From: Sphingobacterium zeae | GTDB lineage: Bacteria; Bacteroidota; Bacteroidia; Sphingobacteriales; Sphingobacteriaceae | NCBI RefSeq assembly: GCF_030818895.1 | Contig: NZ_JAUTBA010000001.1 | Coordinates: 1,488,001 to 1,552,000 of the forward strand | DNA: 64,000 bases | Direction: 5' to 3' | Shown here: piece by piece, positions 34,526 to 44,186 of the stretch | How positions within the stretch are numbered: position 1 is the stretch's first letter | How the letters are laid out: the number at the start of each line of letters is the position of its first letter | Program-made: the position numbers and the translations under genes | The notes under the pieces: generated by a model | Databases searched by the model: none | Seen by the model: the letters and a program-made list of their open reading frames with translations, nothing else | Told to the model about the DNA's origin: nothing

Positions 34526-35413
34526 ATGAATCTATTAGATGGTAAACTAGTTTCCGAAAAAATTAAAGAACAAATTGCGTTAGATGCGGCTGAATTTACG
34601 ACACAGACTGGCCGAAAACCTCATTTGGTTGCTATCCTTGTGGGTAATGATGGTGGTAGCGAAACCTATGTGGCTAGTAAAATGCGCAACTGTCAGTTGG
34701 TCGGATTTGAATCAACAAACATTCGTTATGATGAAAACATTACAGAGGATGAATTGATCGCTAAGGTCAAAGAAATCAATCAGGATGAGTCTATTGACGG
34801 TTTGATTGTTCAGCTGCCTTTACCAAAACATATTGATCCGGATAAAGTTACCGAAGCAATTGATTACCGCAAAGATGTGGATGGTTTCCACCCCATCAAC
34901 CTCGGGCGCATGCAGCGTAATCTTCCTTGTTTTATTCCAGCTACGCCATATGGTATTATGTTGATGTTGGAGTATTATAAGATCGATACCGCAGGAAAGC
35001 ACGCTGTAGTGGTTGGAAGAAGCAATATCGTGGGATCCCCGATGAGTATCTTACTGGCTCGTAATGCTAATCCAGGTAATTGTACAGTGACATTGACACA
35101 TAGCCGCACAAAAGATCTTAAAGCGGAAGTTTTGCGCGGAGACATCGTTGTTGCAGCAATTGGTAAGAAAAATTTTGTTACGGCCGACATGGTTAAAGAT
35201 GGTGCAGTAGTGATCGATGTGGGTATTAATAGAGAAACTTCTACAGCAACGAAATCCGGTTTTAAGTTATATGGGGATGTTGATTTTGAAAATGTTGCTC
35301 CTAAAGCATCGTGGATTACACCTGTACCTGGTGGAGTTGGGCTAATGACTATCGTGGGTTTACTGAAAAATACATTAGAAGCCGCGAAAGGAACAATCTA
35401 TCCAAAGCAATAA
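34526..35413 (+). CDS. folD: Bifunctional methylenetetrahydrofolate dehydrogenase / cyclohydrolase
   Basis: 295 residues. Conserved FolD motifs are [12 protein letters not shown] with the catalytic Lys, [20 protein letters not shown], the nucleotide-binding [16 protein letters not shown] and PGGVGLMTI near the end. It converts 5,10-methylene-THF to 10-formyl-THF in the one-carbon pool, using NADP. Cytoplasmic, usually a dimer. Single gene after lepA. Confidence 0.97.
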   Translation: MNLLDGKLVSEKIKEQIALDAAEFTTQTGRKPHLVAILVGNDGGSETYVASKMRNCQLVGFESTNIRYDENITEDELIAKVKEINQDESIDGLIVQLPLPKHIDPDKVTEAIDYRKDVDGFHPINLGRMQRNLPCFIPATPYGIMLMLEYYKIDTAGKHAVVVGRSNIVGSPMSILLARNANPGNCTVTLTHSRTKDLKAEVLRGDIVVAAIGKKNFVTADMVKDGAVVIDVGINRETSTATKSGFKLYGDVDFENVAPKASWITPVPGGVGLMTIVGLLKNTLEAAKGTIYPKQ

Positions 35414-35499
35414 TTTTTCTATTTGGCATAGAAGTTGTAAATTCATATATATGTGCTCTGATGAGCATTTGAAAAACTACACTTATCAATCAATACATA

Positions 35500-36042
35500 A
35501 TGAAAAAAATTGCACTTTTAGCAGTCGTGGCAGGAACATTGGTAATGTCTTCTTGCAACAATTCGGAGAAAAGAGATACTGTAGCTAACGATTCAGCTCA
35601 GACAGTTGGCGAGCACGTCGATGCAGCAATAGCAGATTTAAAAAATGCGGAGGAAAATGCTCGTTTAAAAGCCGAGCAGGCAAAAAAGGATTTGGATGAA
35701 GCTATCGCGAAAGGCGATAAAGCAGCTGAAGAAAAAGCTCGTGCAGCTTCGGAAGAGGCAAATACGGCATGGGAAAAAACTAAAACAGCCTTACGTAATG
35801 CTGGAGAGGATGTAAAAGAAGGATTAAAAGACGCGAAAGATGCAACAGTAGATGCAACGAACACAGCTGTTGATAAAACAAAAGATGCTGCAAAAGATGT
35901 CGCTCAAGGAACGAAGAACGTTGCAAATGATGTCGCGACCGGTACGAAAGATGCTGCTAACGATGTAAAAGATGCTTCCAAAAAAGTTGGCGACGATATT
36001 AGCCGAAAAGCCAAGAATGTAGGTGAAGCATTGAAGAACTAA
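35500..36042 (+). CDS. Lipoprotein with Ala/Lys-rich coiled-coil repeats
   Basis: 180 residues. The lipoprotein signal MKKIALLAVVAGTLVMSSC places Cys19 at the N-terminus of the mature protein. The rest is a long amphipathic helix rich in Ala, Lys, Asp and Glu, with 11-residue-like repeats (TKDAAKDVAQGTKNVANDVATGTKDAANDV), like LEA or YtxH-type stress proteins. It probably stands on the outer membrane or in the periplasm. The function is unknown; a stress-protective or structural role is suggested only by composition. Confidence 0.8.
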   Translation: MKKIALLAVVAGTLVMSSCNNSEKRDTVANDSAQTVGEHVDAAIADLKNAEENARLKAEQAKKDLDEAIAKGDKAAEEKARAASEEANTAWEKTKTALRNAGEDVKEGLKDAKDATVDATNTAVDKTKDAAKDVAQGTKNVANDVATGTKDAANDVKDASKKVGDDISRKAKNVGEALKN

Positions 36043-36070
36043 ATATTATATTGAACCTTATTGATATAAT

Positions 36071-36098
36071 AAAGGGACACATTATACGGTGTCCCTTT
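36071..36098. terminator. Bidirectional terminator
   Basis: AAAGGGACAC / GTGTCCCTTT hairpin between the lipoprotein gene and the convergent beta-lactamase-like gene. Confidence 0.88.
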
Positions 36099-36134
36099 AT
36101 CATATAGTCTCATTTTATAGTATAGACTTGATTT

Positions 36135-37025
36135 TTATTGATAATAGTCCCATAGCAATTTGGAAAGTTTCCGAGTGAGGACTTCAGCTTCATTGGTGTT
36201 TCCCCAGCTTTTATCAGCATTATTCTTGGTGAATATACTGAAAACATAATCTCCCTTCGGTGCATTGACTAGAATAACTTCATTACGCACATCATCTAGA
36301 GATCCTGTTTTCGATGCGGTTTTCACAGTTGCTGGAATTTGTGAGAGACCTCGCCCATCATAGAACATATTTCCCATAAGGCGATACATCTGATCGGAAG
36401 ATTTTGCAGACACAACTTTTCCTTCTCGGATCAATGTAACCAAATCAGCCATCTCTTTGGGGGTGGTCTGTCCCCAACCATATCTTTCCCAATCCGATTT
36501 TCGTCCCTCAGTCTGTGAGTTTTTTACGAGGGTGTGGACTAGTCGAAGGTCGGTCATTAATTTATTGATTGCGCCTCCCCCCCCTGCGAGTTTCTGATTC
36601 CAAATACTGGTTACATTATCGCTATATGACAGCATTAGACCAATTAAGGTTTTCAGGTCCACTTCTGTACTGTCCTGAAAAAATTGCATGAGTCCAGAGC
36701 CACCATATTTTTGATTACTACGGTATATCAATTGCTGATCAAGCTGTAACTCACCCCTTTCAATTTTATCAAATATGCCAACTAGAATAGGTATTTTGAC
36801 AATACTGGCAGTAGGAAAAATGCTGTCAGCCTGAATATTGACCTCTTTATTTTTTTTGAGATGATGTACATAAATGCCAACATCGCCCCGAAAACCTTGA
36901 ATCAGCTGTTTTATTTTCGATTCGAGTTTTTTATCGGTAGAGGGCCTTTGCCCAAACGACAATAGCGATAAAAAAACTAACGTGAATGATAGGAATATTT
37001 TGCGCATTGCGAACGTATAATACAT
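36135..37025 (-). CDS. Class A beta-lactamase-like serine hydrolase
   Basis: 296 residues; Met7 (MRKIFLSFTLVFLS, start 37007) is the better start because it gives a clean signal peptide. Active-site elements are SIVK (Ser75, Lys78), SDN in LSYSDNVTS and KTG in ASKTGSLDD. The omega-loop Glu-x-x-Leu-Asn motif that carries the deacylating Glu166 is not recognisable; the region reads QTEGRKSDWERYGWGQTTPKEM. It may be a weak beta-lactamase or a penicillin-binding hydrolase. Periplasmic. No regulator is adjacent. Confidence 0.85.
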   Translation of the reverse strand: MYYTFAMRKIFLSFTLVFLSLLSFGQRPSTDKKLESKIKQLIQGFRGDVGIYVHHLKKNKEVNIQADSIFPTASIVKIPILVGIFDKIERGELQLDQQLIYRSNQKYGGSGLMQFFQDSTEVDLKTLIGLMLSYSDNVTSIWNQKLAGGGGAINKLMTDLRLVHTLVKNSQTEGRKSDWERYGWGQTTPKEMADLVTLIREGKVVSAKSSDQMYRLMGNMFYDGRGLSQIPATVKTASKTGSLDDVRNEVILVNAPKGDYVFSIFTKNNADKSWGNTNEAEVLTRKLSKLLWDYYQ

Positions 37026-37161
37026 GTTAAATGATGGATAATAGTTACTTTTATAATTTACTGGGCTTAAGTTATGAAATATCCATGATTCTTATGTATA
37101 AACACATATGAAAATAAACGGGATATTTTAACAGGGATATTGAAAAACTGATGAGTATATT

Positions 37162-37713
37162 ATGAATTTATTTATGATTTTGATCGGCTGTAAACCGAAA
37201 AGTAGACGAACAGAGCAGCATGATATTTTCTTTGGAATCGGTGATGAGCTTAAAGATTTTGTCGATCCCATTAGAGATTTTTGGCCAGAGGCTGATGGTA
37301 AAATTCACATTGATGCTTACCGTATTGTCCGTAAGGTCGGAGAGTATGAAATCAACATAGTTGAGAGGAGCGATGAACAAACTAATGATTCCGAATTGAA
37401 GTTGTTTTTTGTCAATTTGGGTGGCTACAAACCGAATGAATTTGACGAGTTCCACTACAAAGAACTTATTGTGGCTTCCAGTTTGGCTAAGGCGACTGAA
37501 AAGGCGAAGCGTACTGCTTTTTGGAAGCACCACAGTTCGGCACATATCGATGATAAGTATGGCTTGGATGTGGATGATATATATGAGATAGAAGATTTGC
37601 TATTACCTCGTGATAAAGAGCAGTATAGTATTCAAATTAGACCAAATGTCCATCAGGGAGAGGATATTATATCTAACGGATATTTTAAACTAAGCGCGTT
37701 GTCATTTAGATAA
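37162..37713 (+). CDS. DUF1543-family protein
   Basis: 183 residues matching the pattern of DUF1543: MILIGCKPKSRRTEQHDIFFGIGDEL near the start and, in the second half, ELKLFFVNLGGYKPNEFDEFHYKELIVAS, with a possible duplicated domain. Cytoplasmic, no catalytic motif known. The role is unknown in the family. A terminator follows. Confidence 0.75.
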   Translation: MNLFMILIGCKPKSRRTEQHDIFFGIGDELKDFVDPIRDFWPEADGKIHIDAYRIVRKVGEYEINIVERSDEQTNDSELKLFFVNLGGYKPNEFDEFHYKELIVASSLAKATEKAKRTAFWKHHSSAHIDDKYGLDVDDIYEIEDLLLPRDKEQYSIQIRPNVHQGEDIISNGYFKLSALSFR

Positions 37714-37733
37714 GTTCGTGATCTTTTTAAATA

Positions 37734-37763
37734 AAATAGGCTTCTTTATAAGAAGCCTATTTT
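37734..37763. terminator. Bidirectional terminator
   Basis: AAATAGGCTTCTT / AAGAAGCCTATTT hairpin between convergent genes at 37713 and 37781. Confidence 0.88.
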
Positions 37764-37780
37764 GTTTAAAACATATTTTG

Positions 37781-39250
37781 TTAGTTCTGATGTTGTTTTC
37801 TAATGACACTATGCTTTTTACCATATACAAAGTAGATCAGCAATCCAATAGCAAGCCAGATCGCTAAACGTTCCCAACTTTCTATTGGTAACGAAGCCAT
37901 CATTAAAATACAAACTAAGATGCCCATGACAGGAACAAAAGGTACTAATGGTGTTTTAAATGGTCGCTCCAAATTAGGATCAGTTTTGCGGAGCACTAAA
38001 ATACCTACGCAAACCAATGTGAAGGCAAACAGTGTACCAATACTTACCATATGTCCAAGGTCTGAAACCGGAACGAAACCTGCGAATATACTCACGAATA
38101 CCATAAAAATAGCGTTGGTTTTCCAAGGTGTCTGTCTTTTGGATAGATCTGAAAATATCTTTGGCAGTAAACCATCTTTACTCATTGAATAGAATACACG
38201 GCTCTGGCCAAGTAACATCACGAGAATAACTGAAGTGTAACCCGCAATAATCGTAATAATCAATGCAGTGTTTAGAAAATGATATCCTGTTTTCGCAAAA
38301 GCGGTGGCAACAGGTTTTGCGTCGCCTTTAAACATGGCATAGTTTTCAATACCAGTCATCACGTAGGAGAATAAGACATACAGAAGTGTGCAGATTATTA
38401 AAGAGCCGATGATGCCTATTGGCATACCTTTTTTAGGATTCTTTGCTTCTTGAGCAGCGGTGCTTACCGCATCAAAGCCGATAAATGCAAAAAATACAAC
38501 ACCTGCTGCACGCAATACTCCACTAATACCAAAGTGACCAAAATCATCACTCTTTAAAAATGACCAAAAGCTTTGTTGTCCACTTTTCACAAGCTCTTCA
38601 CCTGCATTTACAGGAATAAATGGATCGTGGTTTGCAGGATTGATGAAGCTCCATCCCAAGGCGATAAAAATCAATACGACGCCGACTTTTAGAATCACCA
38701 ATATATTGTTTACACGGGATGATTCCTGGGTGCCGCGCATCAATAGGAGAGAGAGTAAACAGACAATAACGATGGCGGGCAAATTGACAACTCCGCCTTC
38801 CCAAGGACCTTTGAGCAGGGTGTCTGGGAGTTGAATATGAAATATCATTAGAAGCTGATTGAAATACTGGGACCAGCTGACGGCTACTGTAGCTCCCGCC
38901 AATGCATATTCAAGCACAAGATCCCATCCGATAATCCAAGCAACAAATTCTCCCATTGTAGCGTACGAATATGTATATGCACTCCCCGCCACAGGAATCA
39001 TAGAAGCAAATTCCGCGTAACAAAGACCTGCGAAGCCACAGCCTACTGCAGCGATGATGAAAGATAGGATAACAGCTGGACCGGCATTTTCAGCGGCAGC
39101 AATTCCTGTTAAAGAGAAAAGGCCTGCTCCGATGATGGCCCCAACTCCGAGAGCGATTAGGCCCGAGCTCGACAGGGTCCTTTTTAGCGTGTGTTCACCA
39201 TTTTCATTTGCCTCAGCAATCAGTTGAGGAATCGATTTTTTAAATAGCAT
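37781..39250 (-). CDS. APC-family amino acid permease
   Basis: 489 residues with about twelve membrane segments. The start of the fold is SSSGLIALGVGAIIGAGLFSLTGIAA, the conserved substrate-site loop of APC transporters, and GFDAVSTAAQEAKNPKKGMPIGI is the next signature. It resembles the cationic amino acid transporter group (YfnA/CAT type), proton-driven uptake at the inner membrane. Substrate not determined. Single gene. Confidence 0.93.
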   Translation of the reverse strand: MLFKKSIPQLIAEANENGEHTLKRTLSSSGLIALGVGAIIGAGLFSLTGIAAAENAGPAVILSFIIAAVGCGFAGLCYAEFASMIPVAGSAYTYSYATMGEFVAWIIGWDLVLEYALAGATVAVSWSQYFNQLLMIFHIQLPDTLLKGPWEGGVVNLPAIVIVCLLSLLLMRGTQESSRVNNILVILKVGVVLIFIALGWSFINPANHDPFIPVNAGEELVKSGQQSFWSFLKSDDFGHFGISGVLRAAGVVFFAFIGFDAVSTAAQEAKNPKKGMPIGIIGSLIICTLLYVLFSYVMTGIENYAMFKGDAKPVATAFAKTGYHFLNTALIITIIAGYTSVILVMLLGQSRVFYSMSKDGLLPKIFSDLSKRQTPWKTNAIFMVFVSIFAGFVPVSDLGHMVSIGTLFAFTLVCVGILVLRKTDPNLERPFKTPLVPFVPVMGILVCILMMASLPIESWERLAIWLAIGLLIYFVYGKKHSVIRKQHQN

Positions 39251-39320
39251 AGGATTGATGATTTACGATTATTTAGCTTCTTAATTGTTTAATTAATGTC
39301 AAATATAAATGATATCAATG

Positions 39321-39348
39321 AAAAAAGGGAAGATTGCTCTTCCCTTTT
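39321..39348 (-). terminator. Hairpin terminator
   Basis: AAAAGGGAAGA / TCTTCCCTTTT repeat with T-run on the minus strand, downstream of the NAD(P)-binding protein gene. Confidence 0.8.
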
Positions 39349-39381
39349 GTAATAAATCTTAATCAAATGCTTGTTTGGGTA

Positions 39382-40029
39382 CTAATACGCCGCTGTAAAG
39401 CGTCTATTGAGGAATTGTTTGTTCGCAATTTCGTCTACTATTGCGACAGCAAGATCCTCAACTGATAATTTGGAACGGCCTTCGTTATCAAACACTGGAT
39501 TATCTAGCCCAGTGCGATACGAACCAGTGCGTACTCCGCCTGCATGAGAATTCATTTCTATCGCTGGACTGAACATGGTCCAGGTAAGTTCAGTTTCTTT
39601 CTTTATGATATCCAAATAGTCGGCCGCAGCTAAGGCTCCCGGTTTAATTTCTTTTGGAAAATCAGGTGAATCGACCAATCGATTTCCATCAATCAACAAA
39701 CTCCCTGCACCTCCGATTACAATAAAGCGTTTGACATCGGCATCTTTGACAGCTTGTTGGATTGCCAATGCACCTTTCGTAAAATCCTCATAAAGATTAG
39801 GGTTTGTCCATCCGGCATTGAAAGCCGAAATGACAACATCGACATCTTTTAGCGCTGAAACCAATTGATGATTATCATTAATGTCTACTTGTAGTTTGTT
39901 TACTCTTTCACTCGATGGAGTGTTTTCCTGGTGGCGTGCTATAGCAACGACGTCGTAGTTACGGTTCGCCAATTCTTTTACAAGATGTGATCCTACATAT
40001 CCTGTTGATCCAATTACTGCTACTTTCAT
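39382..40029 (-). CDS. NAD(P)-binding oxidoreductase (NmrA/YwnB type)
   Basis: 215 residues. The Rossmann motif VIGSTGYVGSHLVKELANR is at the N-terminus, with a second nucleotide contact VDVVISAFNAGW and IVIGGAGSLLIDGNRLVDSPDFP. It belongs to the atypical short-chain dehydrogenase group without a clear Tyr-x-x-x-Lys catalytic pair. It lies 6 bp after an Rrf2-type regulator, an arrangement common for redox- or thiol-responsive pairs; the regulator probably controls it. Confidence 0.88.
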   Translation of the reverse strand: MKVAVIGSTGYVGSHLVKELANRNYDVVAIARHQENTPSSERVNKLQVDINDNHQLVSALKDVDVVISAFNAGWTNPNLYEDFTKGALAIQQAVKDADVKRFIVIGGAGSLLIDGNRLVDSPDFPKEIKPGALAAADYLDIIKKETELTWTMFSPAIEMNSHAGGVRTGSYRTGLDNPVFDNEGRSKLSVEDLAVAIVDEIANKQFLNRRFTAAY

Positions 40030-40035
40030 GTCTTT

Positions 40036-40449
40036 TTATTTAAATGTTTTACTAAAATCAGCTAGGTATAACTTTCGCAAACGCTGTACAATATCAGTGT
40101 CGACTTCCTGATAAAGATCATGCAATCTGGAATTGATATTTTTACCAACAATACAGTCTGGGTTTGGGCTGTTAAACTTTCCTCCAAATTCTGCTTGTTT
40201 GGTGCTCAGATAAATATCTGCCAAATCAATCGCTGAATTATTCGGATTGATTCGAATACCGCCGCCTTTACCTTCTTTACTAATGAGTAAAGATGCTGTT
40301 TTGAGAGAGGCAATTTCTTTGCGAACCACACTGGCATTTATCTGGATACTCGAAGCAATGTACTCAGAAGAAAGCCATTGATTTGACTCTTCAAGCTGCG
40401 CGAGAACCATAATGTGTAATGCCGTTGCAAATCTCAAGTTGTGTAACAT
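40036..40449 (-). CDS. Rrf2-family transcriptional regulator
   Basis: 137 residues with the winged helix of the family (LRFATALHIMVLAQLEESNQWLSSEYIASSIQINASVVRKEIASLKTASLL) and wing GKGGGIRINP. Only one Cys (NPDCIVGK) remains in the segment that holds three cluster ligands in IscR, so it probably does not bind an Fe-S cluster; it is closer to YwnA-like thiol regulators. It is followed by its likely target gene 6 bp downstream. Confidence 0.88.
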   Translation of the reverse strand: MLHNLRFATALHIMVLAQLEESNQWLSSEYIASSIQINASVVRKEIASLKTASLLISKEGKGGGIRINPNNSAIDLADIYLSTKQAEFGGKFNSPNPDCIVGKNINSRLHDLYQEVDTDIVQRLRKLYLADFSKTFK

Positions 40450-40559
40450 CCTCTGCTGATTTTTTTAATTACAACACAAAGTAACAGAAAAGGTTTTGAA
40501 CTGTTTTAAAAAATATTACAGTTTAAAACTTTCTGACAATCACGTGATAAAAGTTTTTC

Positions 40560-41246
40560 TTAATTTTTCTCGTTAAATTTTTTATAGCTATCCATAATAT
40601 ACACCTTCAAAGATTCTTGGCTACTATTTTGGACGAATTTATAAGAAGGTCTAAATCGTTCCTTAAACAAAGCGAGGTCCGATCCACTGAGTGGAGTCAA
40701 TTCTCTAATCAGATTCTCTGTAAATTTTCTGTCAATTGCTCTCTTCTCGAGTTCAGCTACCAGTAGTTTATAATTTGAACGCGCTTGTTTTCCCTCTTTA
40801 CTAAATATTCGACTTGGAGAAATCCGTATGCCCCCGCGGTTCTGAGATGCGTCCGAATATTTTCCTGCCGTCTTTTCTCGTTGTATTTCAGTAGCAAGTC
40901 TACTATCGGTCATCCGTTCGACAACAACTTCATTCAGCTGAATTACATTATTCATTCTGTTCAAATAGATTCTCCGCAGGCTATTATCGTAAATAAAGAC
41001 TGTGTCTTGTTCATAACCTACAGCTTTAATTAAAAGCAGGTCGTTAATCGCGGCATCAATAGCAAATGAGCCATCTCTATTAGTCTGTACTTCAGCCTTT
41101 GTTCTTAGATTTTGAATTTGTGCAGCTTCGATTTTCTCACCGCTGACAAGTTCCATAATAATTCCCTTTGTCTTTTCCTGTGCAATGAGATGTCCACTCA
41201 TTAGCATAAGAAGTGAGCAGCTTAGAATCGCTTGTAATATTTTCAT
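40560..41246 (-). CDS. Secreted protein with carboxypeptidase-like regulatory domain
   Basis: 228 residues. Signal peptide MKILQAILSCSLLMLMSGHLIAQ, then a beta-sandwich CarboxypepD_reg-like domain (KGIIMELVSGEKIEAAQIQNLRTKAEVQTNRDGSFAIDAAINDLLLIKAVGYEQDTVFI) and a helical C-terminal part. Such proteins are common in Bacteroidota envelopes, and the domain is usually a fold module without enzyme activity. The role is unknown. Confidence 0.75.
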   Translation of the reverse strand: MKILQAILSCSLLMLMSGHLIAQEKTKGIIMELVSGEKIEAAQIQNLRTKAEVQTNRDGSFAIDAAINDLLLIKAVGYEQDTVFIYDNSLRRIYLNRMNNVIQLNEVVVERMTDSRLATEIQREKTAGKYSDASQNRGGIRISPSRIFSKEGKQARSNYKLLVAELEKRAIDRKFTENLIRELTPLSGSDLALFKERFRPSYKFVQNSSQESLKVYIMDSYKKFNEKN

Positions 41247-41398
41247 TTGAATAAGTATAGTTATGTATTTTCAATCTCTCTATATATACAGTGTATTTAC
41301 TGTTTTGTTTATTACCCTATTATCATGATCGTTTTATCATGATCGATCTTTAGCTAAATGATCGTTCTTCAAAAGTAAAGAATACGATTTGAAATTGG

Positions 41399-43345
41399 CT
41401 AATTTGCTTTCCATGAGTTATTGTCAGGATTCTTATCCGGCATCACCATGTCTGGATCTATTTGTACGGATTGTAGTGATTCTGCGGTTGGTATTTTAAA
41501 CTGCCATACAGTGTTCCTTTCCCATATTTCCACTGGCAGTTTTTTGCGAATCTTTTTTCCGGATACGGTTGTTGCTTCCACAGTCACGGGCATCGGCAAT
41601 TTTTCCAAGTTCTCAATGGTAATAAGAGCACCAAATTTGGGATTGTTGTTGACATAGGAAACAGACTTTATACTTTGGTCCATTTGCCAATTATTGACAA
41701 ACCAGCCGCGCCAGAACCAATTTAGATTTTCTCCAGTACCATTTTCAATGGCTTTGAAGAAATCCTCAGGAGTCGGGTGTTTGTATGCCCAATCTTGGAT
41801 GTACTTTTTGAAGGCATAATCGAATCGCTCAGAGCCGATAATTTCGTCACGCAATAATTTAAGTCCATATGCCGGTTTGTAATAGACAAGAGCCCCAATA
41901 TTACGTTCTTTCATATTTTGAGGCGTACTCATGATTGGTTCTAGATTACGGGCAGTAAAGATGTAAGATCTGCTTGCCTGACTGCGGTAATATTCGCCAT
42001 TGTTAAATTCCTTCGTCGCAAGTTCATTTATAAATGTATTAAACCCTTCGTCCATCCATCCGTGCTCACGTTCATTGGATGCAACAATCATAGGAAACCA
42101 ATTATGACCAAATTCGTGGTTAGTTACTCCCCATAGTGATCCCGCTTTGGCCTGATAGCCACAAAATGACAGGGCTGGATACTCCATACCACCAACATTG
42201 GAAGCGACATTGACAGCTACCGGATAGGGGTATTCAAACCAGCTTTTTGAATAGATTTCAATGGCCGCTTTCGTGTATTCTGTCGAGCGTTCCCAGGCAT
42301 TGTTACTGTTACTTTCAATTGGATAGGCTGACAAAGCGAGGGATTTTTTTCCACTAGGCAGATTTATCTTCGCACCATCTAATATAAATGCTGTAGAGGA
42401 CGCCCAGGCAATGTCTTGCGCATTATTAAGTTGATACTTCCATGTTAAGGTTTTTTTGTCGGGTCTGGAGTTTTTGGCGCTAACTTCTTCTGCAGAGCGG
42501 ATGATGACGGTCTCGTCGCTGCGCTGTGCCTGTTGGTATCGCTTGAGTTGCTCAGCTGTAAATACTTCCTGTGGGTTTAACAATTCGCCACCCAATACAA
42601 CTATGTGGTTTGCCGGGGTAGTGATCTCAACCTGGTAGTTTCCGAATTCACGATAGAACTCCCCTGGTCCTGTATAAGGAAGAGTGTTCCAACCTCTAAT
42701 GTCGTCATAGACACAGAGTCTTGGGAACCATTGCGCAATGGCATAGATTTTTCCGTTTTTTGTGTCAAGTATACCTGTACGGTCCGCACCGTATTTAGGA
42801 ACGGTGTATTGGTATTTAATCTTAAAAGTTATTTTTCCGCCTTTACTTTTTAACGAAGCAGGAAGTCGAAGTTGCATGCGAGTATCATCAATGATATGTT
42901 CGATCGTATTTCCGTTAACATCCGTAACAGATTGTATCTGATATCCGCCGTCAAAAGTCGAGTTGCCATCACCGTAACGGCTGTTGGTCAAGGGAGAGAT
43001 CAATTGACCACGTCCATCTTGTGAAAACATATTTTGATCTAATTGCAACCAGAGATAATCCATATTGTCTGGGCTGTTGTTACTATAGGTAATCTCAACT
43101 GTTCCTGTAATTTGATCATTTTGATCGTTCAGTGAAGCCTTTATTTTGTAATCTGCTGCATTTTGCCAGTACGCCGGTCCCGGCTTTCCTGAAGCCGAGC
43201 GATAGTCATTGCCATTATTTTTAAAGAATAGGGGAGCAAAGGCTTCTGTATAGCTGTAGTTGGATGTTTTCTCCTGTGAAAAGGCAGGTAAAGCATGGCT
43301 CAATGCCAAAAGGCTTAATGAAGCCAGTGCAATTCTTTTCATCAT
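41399..43345 (-). CDS. M1-family metallopeptidase (aminopeptidase), exported
   Basis: The likely start is Met at 43345 ([24 protein letters not shown], a clear signal peptide); the frame extends upstream to 43426 without extra homology. The zinc motif is HEFGHNWFP, with the third ligand Glu in [13 protein letters not shown], and GGMEYPAL is the substrate-binding motif. About 650 residues. It removes N-terminal residues from peptides in the periplasm or at the cell surface. Stands alone. Confidence 0.92.
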   Translation of the reverse strand: MMKRIALASLSLLALSHALPAFSQEKTSNYSYTEAFAPLFFKNNGNDYRSASGKPGPAYWQNAADYKIKASLNDQNDQITGTVEITYSNNSPDNMDYLWLQLDQNMFSQDGRGQLISPLTNSRYGDGNSTFDGGYQIQSVTDVNGNTIEHIIDDTRMQLRLPASLKSKGGKITFKIKYQYTVPKYGADRTGILDTKNGKIYAIAQWFPRLCVYDDIRGWNTLPYTGPGEFYREFGNYQVEITTPANHIVVLGGELLNPQEVFTAEQLKRYQQAQRSDETVIIRSAEEVSAKNSRPDKKTLTWKYQLNNAQDIAWASSTAFILDGAKINLPSGKKSLALSAYPIESNSNNAWERSTEYTKAAIEIYSKSWFEYPYPVAVNVASNVGGMEYPALSFCGYQAKAGSLWGVTNHEFGHNWFPMIVASNEREHGWMDEGFNTFINELATKEFNNGEYYRSQASRSYIFTARNLEPIMSTPQNMKERNIGALVYYKPAYGLKLLRDEIIGSERFDYAFKKYIQDWAYKHPTPEDFFKAIENGTGENLNWFWRGWFVNNWQMDQSIKSVSYVNNNPKFGALITIENLEKLPMPVTVEATTVSGKKIRKKLPVEIWERNTVWQFKIPTAESLQSVQIDPDMVMPDKNPDNNSWKAN

Positions 43346-43472
43346 ACTTTTATTTAAATTATATTTATGTGCTCCAATATACAATGAAAAGTAGATTGAG
43401 CCAAAAAAACGCAATGTGCGTTTCAAATGTTAACGGATAAGAGGAGAACTCAAAGGCTTATTTTGGATAAGT

Positions 43473-43492
43473 GGAGGCTTTTCTAAGCCTCC
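43473..43492. terminator. Hairpin after the Spx/ArsC-like gene
   Basis: GGAGGCTT / AAGCCTCC with a 4-base loop, about 20 bp after the stop of the minus-strand gene at 43514. No clear T-run. Confidence 0.5.
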
Positions 43493-43513
43493 GCCCATGA
43501 GAGTTGCCTTAAA

Positions 43514-43861
43514 CTATTTTAAATTTCTTACGTACTCTGCTTCATTAAAACCGAGTAATATACCTTTGTTGTATTCAATAACAGGACGCTTAATCATACT
43601 TGTATTTTCTTGGAGTACTTTATTGGCGCTATCACTGTCGATTACTTGCTCTTGTGTTTCAGCAGATAGCTTTTTCCATGTAGTTCCCTTTTTATTCACT
43701 AAAGCCTGCCAGTCTACCAGTGTTTCCCATTCTTTTAATTTATCCCCACTGACGCCTTCTTTTTTGAAGTCATGAAATTGAAATGGAATATTGTTGTCTT
43801 CCAACCATGTAAGTGCTTTTTTTACTGTATTACAATTTTTGATACCGTATACGTGTAGCAT
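43514..43861 (-). CDS. ArsC/Spx/YffB-family protein
   Basis: 115 residues with a thioredoxin-like fold. The single N-terminal Cys in YGIKNCNTVKKALTWLE and the later IKRPVIEYNKGILLGF are typical of the Spx/YffB branch. YffB-like members are glutathione-linked reductases of unknown substrate; arsenate reduction cannot be assumed because no ars genes are near. Cytoplasmic. Confidence 0.88.
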   Translation of the reverse strand: MLHVYGIKNCNTVKKALTWLEDNNIPFQFHDFKKEGVSGDKLKEWETLVDWQALVNKKGTTWKKLSAETQEQVIDSDSANKVLQENTSMIKRPVIEYNKGILLGFNEAEYVRNLK

Positions 43862-44186
43862 AATAGTGACGATTTGGTGAATCCAAATTTAATCAATCCC
43901 GATAGAATTTTTAAAATAATATATATTTATGAATATTTGCAGAATGCCTTACGTGTAATTTAATGATAATTTTGGACAGCTTGTTGTCCATGCCAATAAA
44001 AAAAGGAGCAGCCGGAAAGTTCCAATTCAGTTGGACAGTCAGGGTTTTATGATTTGTCAAGATTCTATTTACTTTATGAGTGATAGTGTATTTAGTACAC
44101 TATAAAAATTAGGAAGTAATAATAATTTTTAATAATTTAGTAGCTTCAAGTTTAATGAAAAATTAAAATAAATCAATAACAGAAAT
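43862..44186. other. Control region upstream of fbaA
   Basis: 325 bp without a gene. It contains two inverted repeats: GGACA/TGTCC at about 43974-43989 and TAGTGTA/TACACTA at about 44086-44104, the latter about 80 bp before fbaA and possibly an operator. A long 5' leader for fbaA is possible. Confidence 0.45.
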
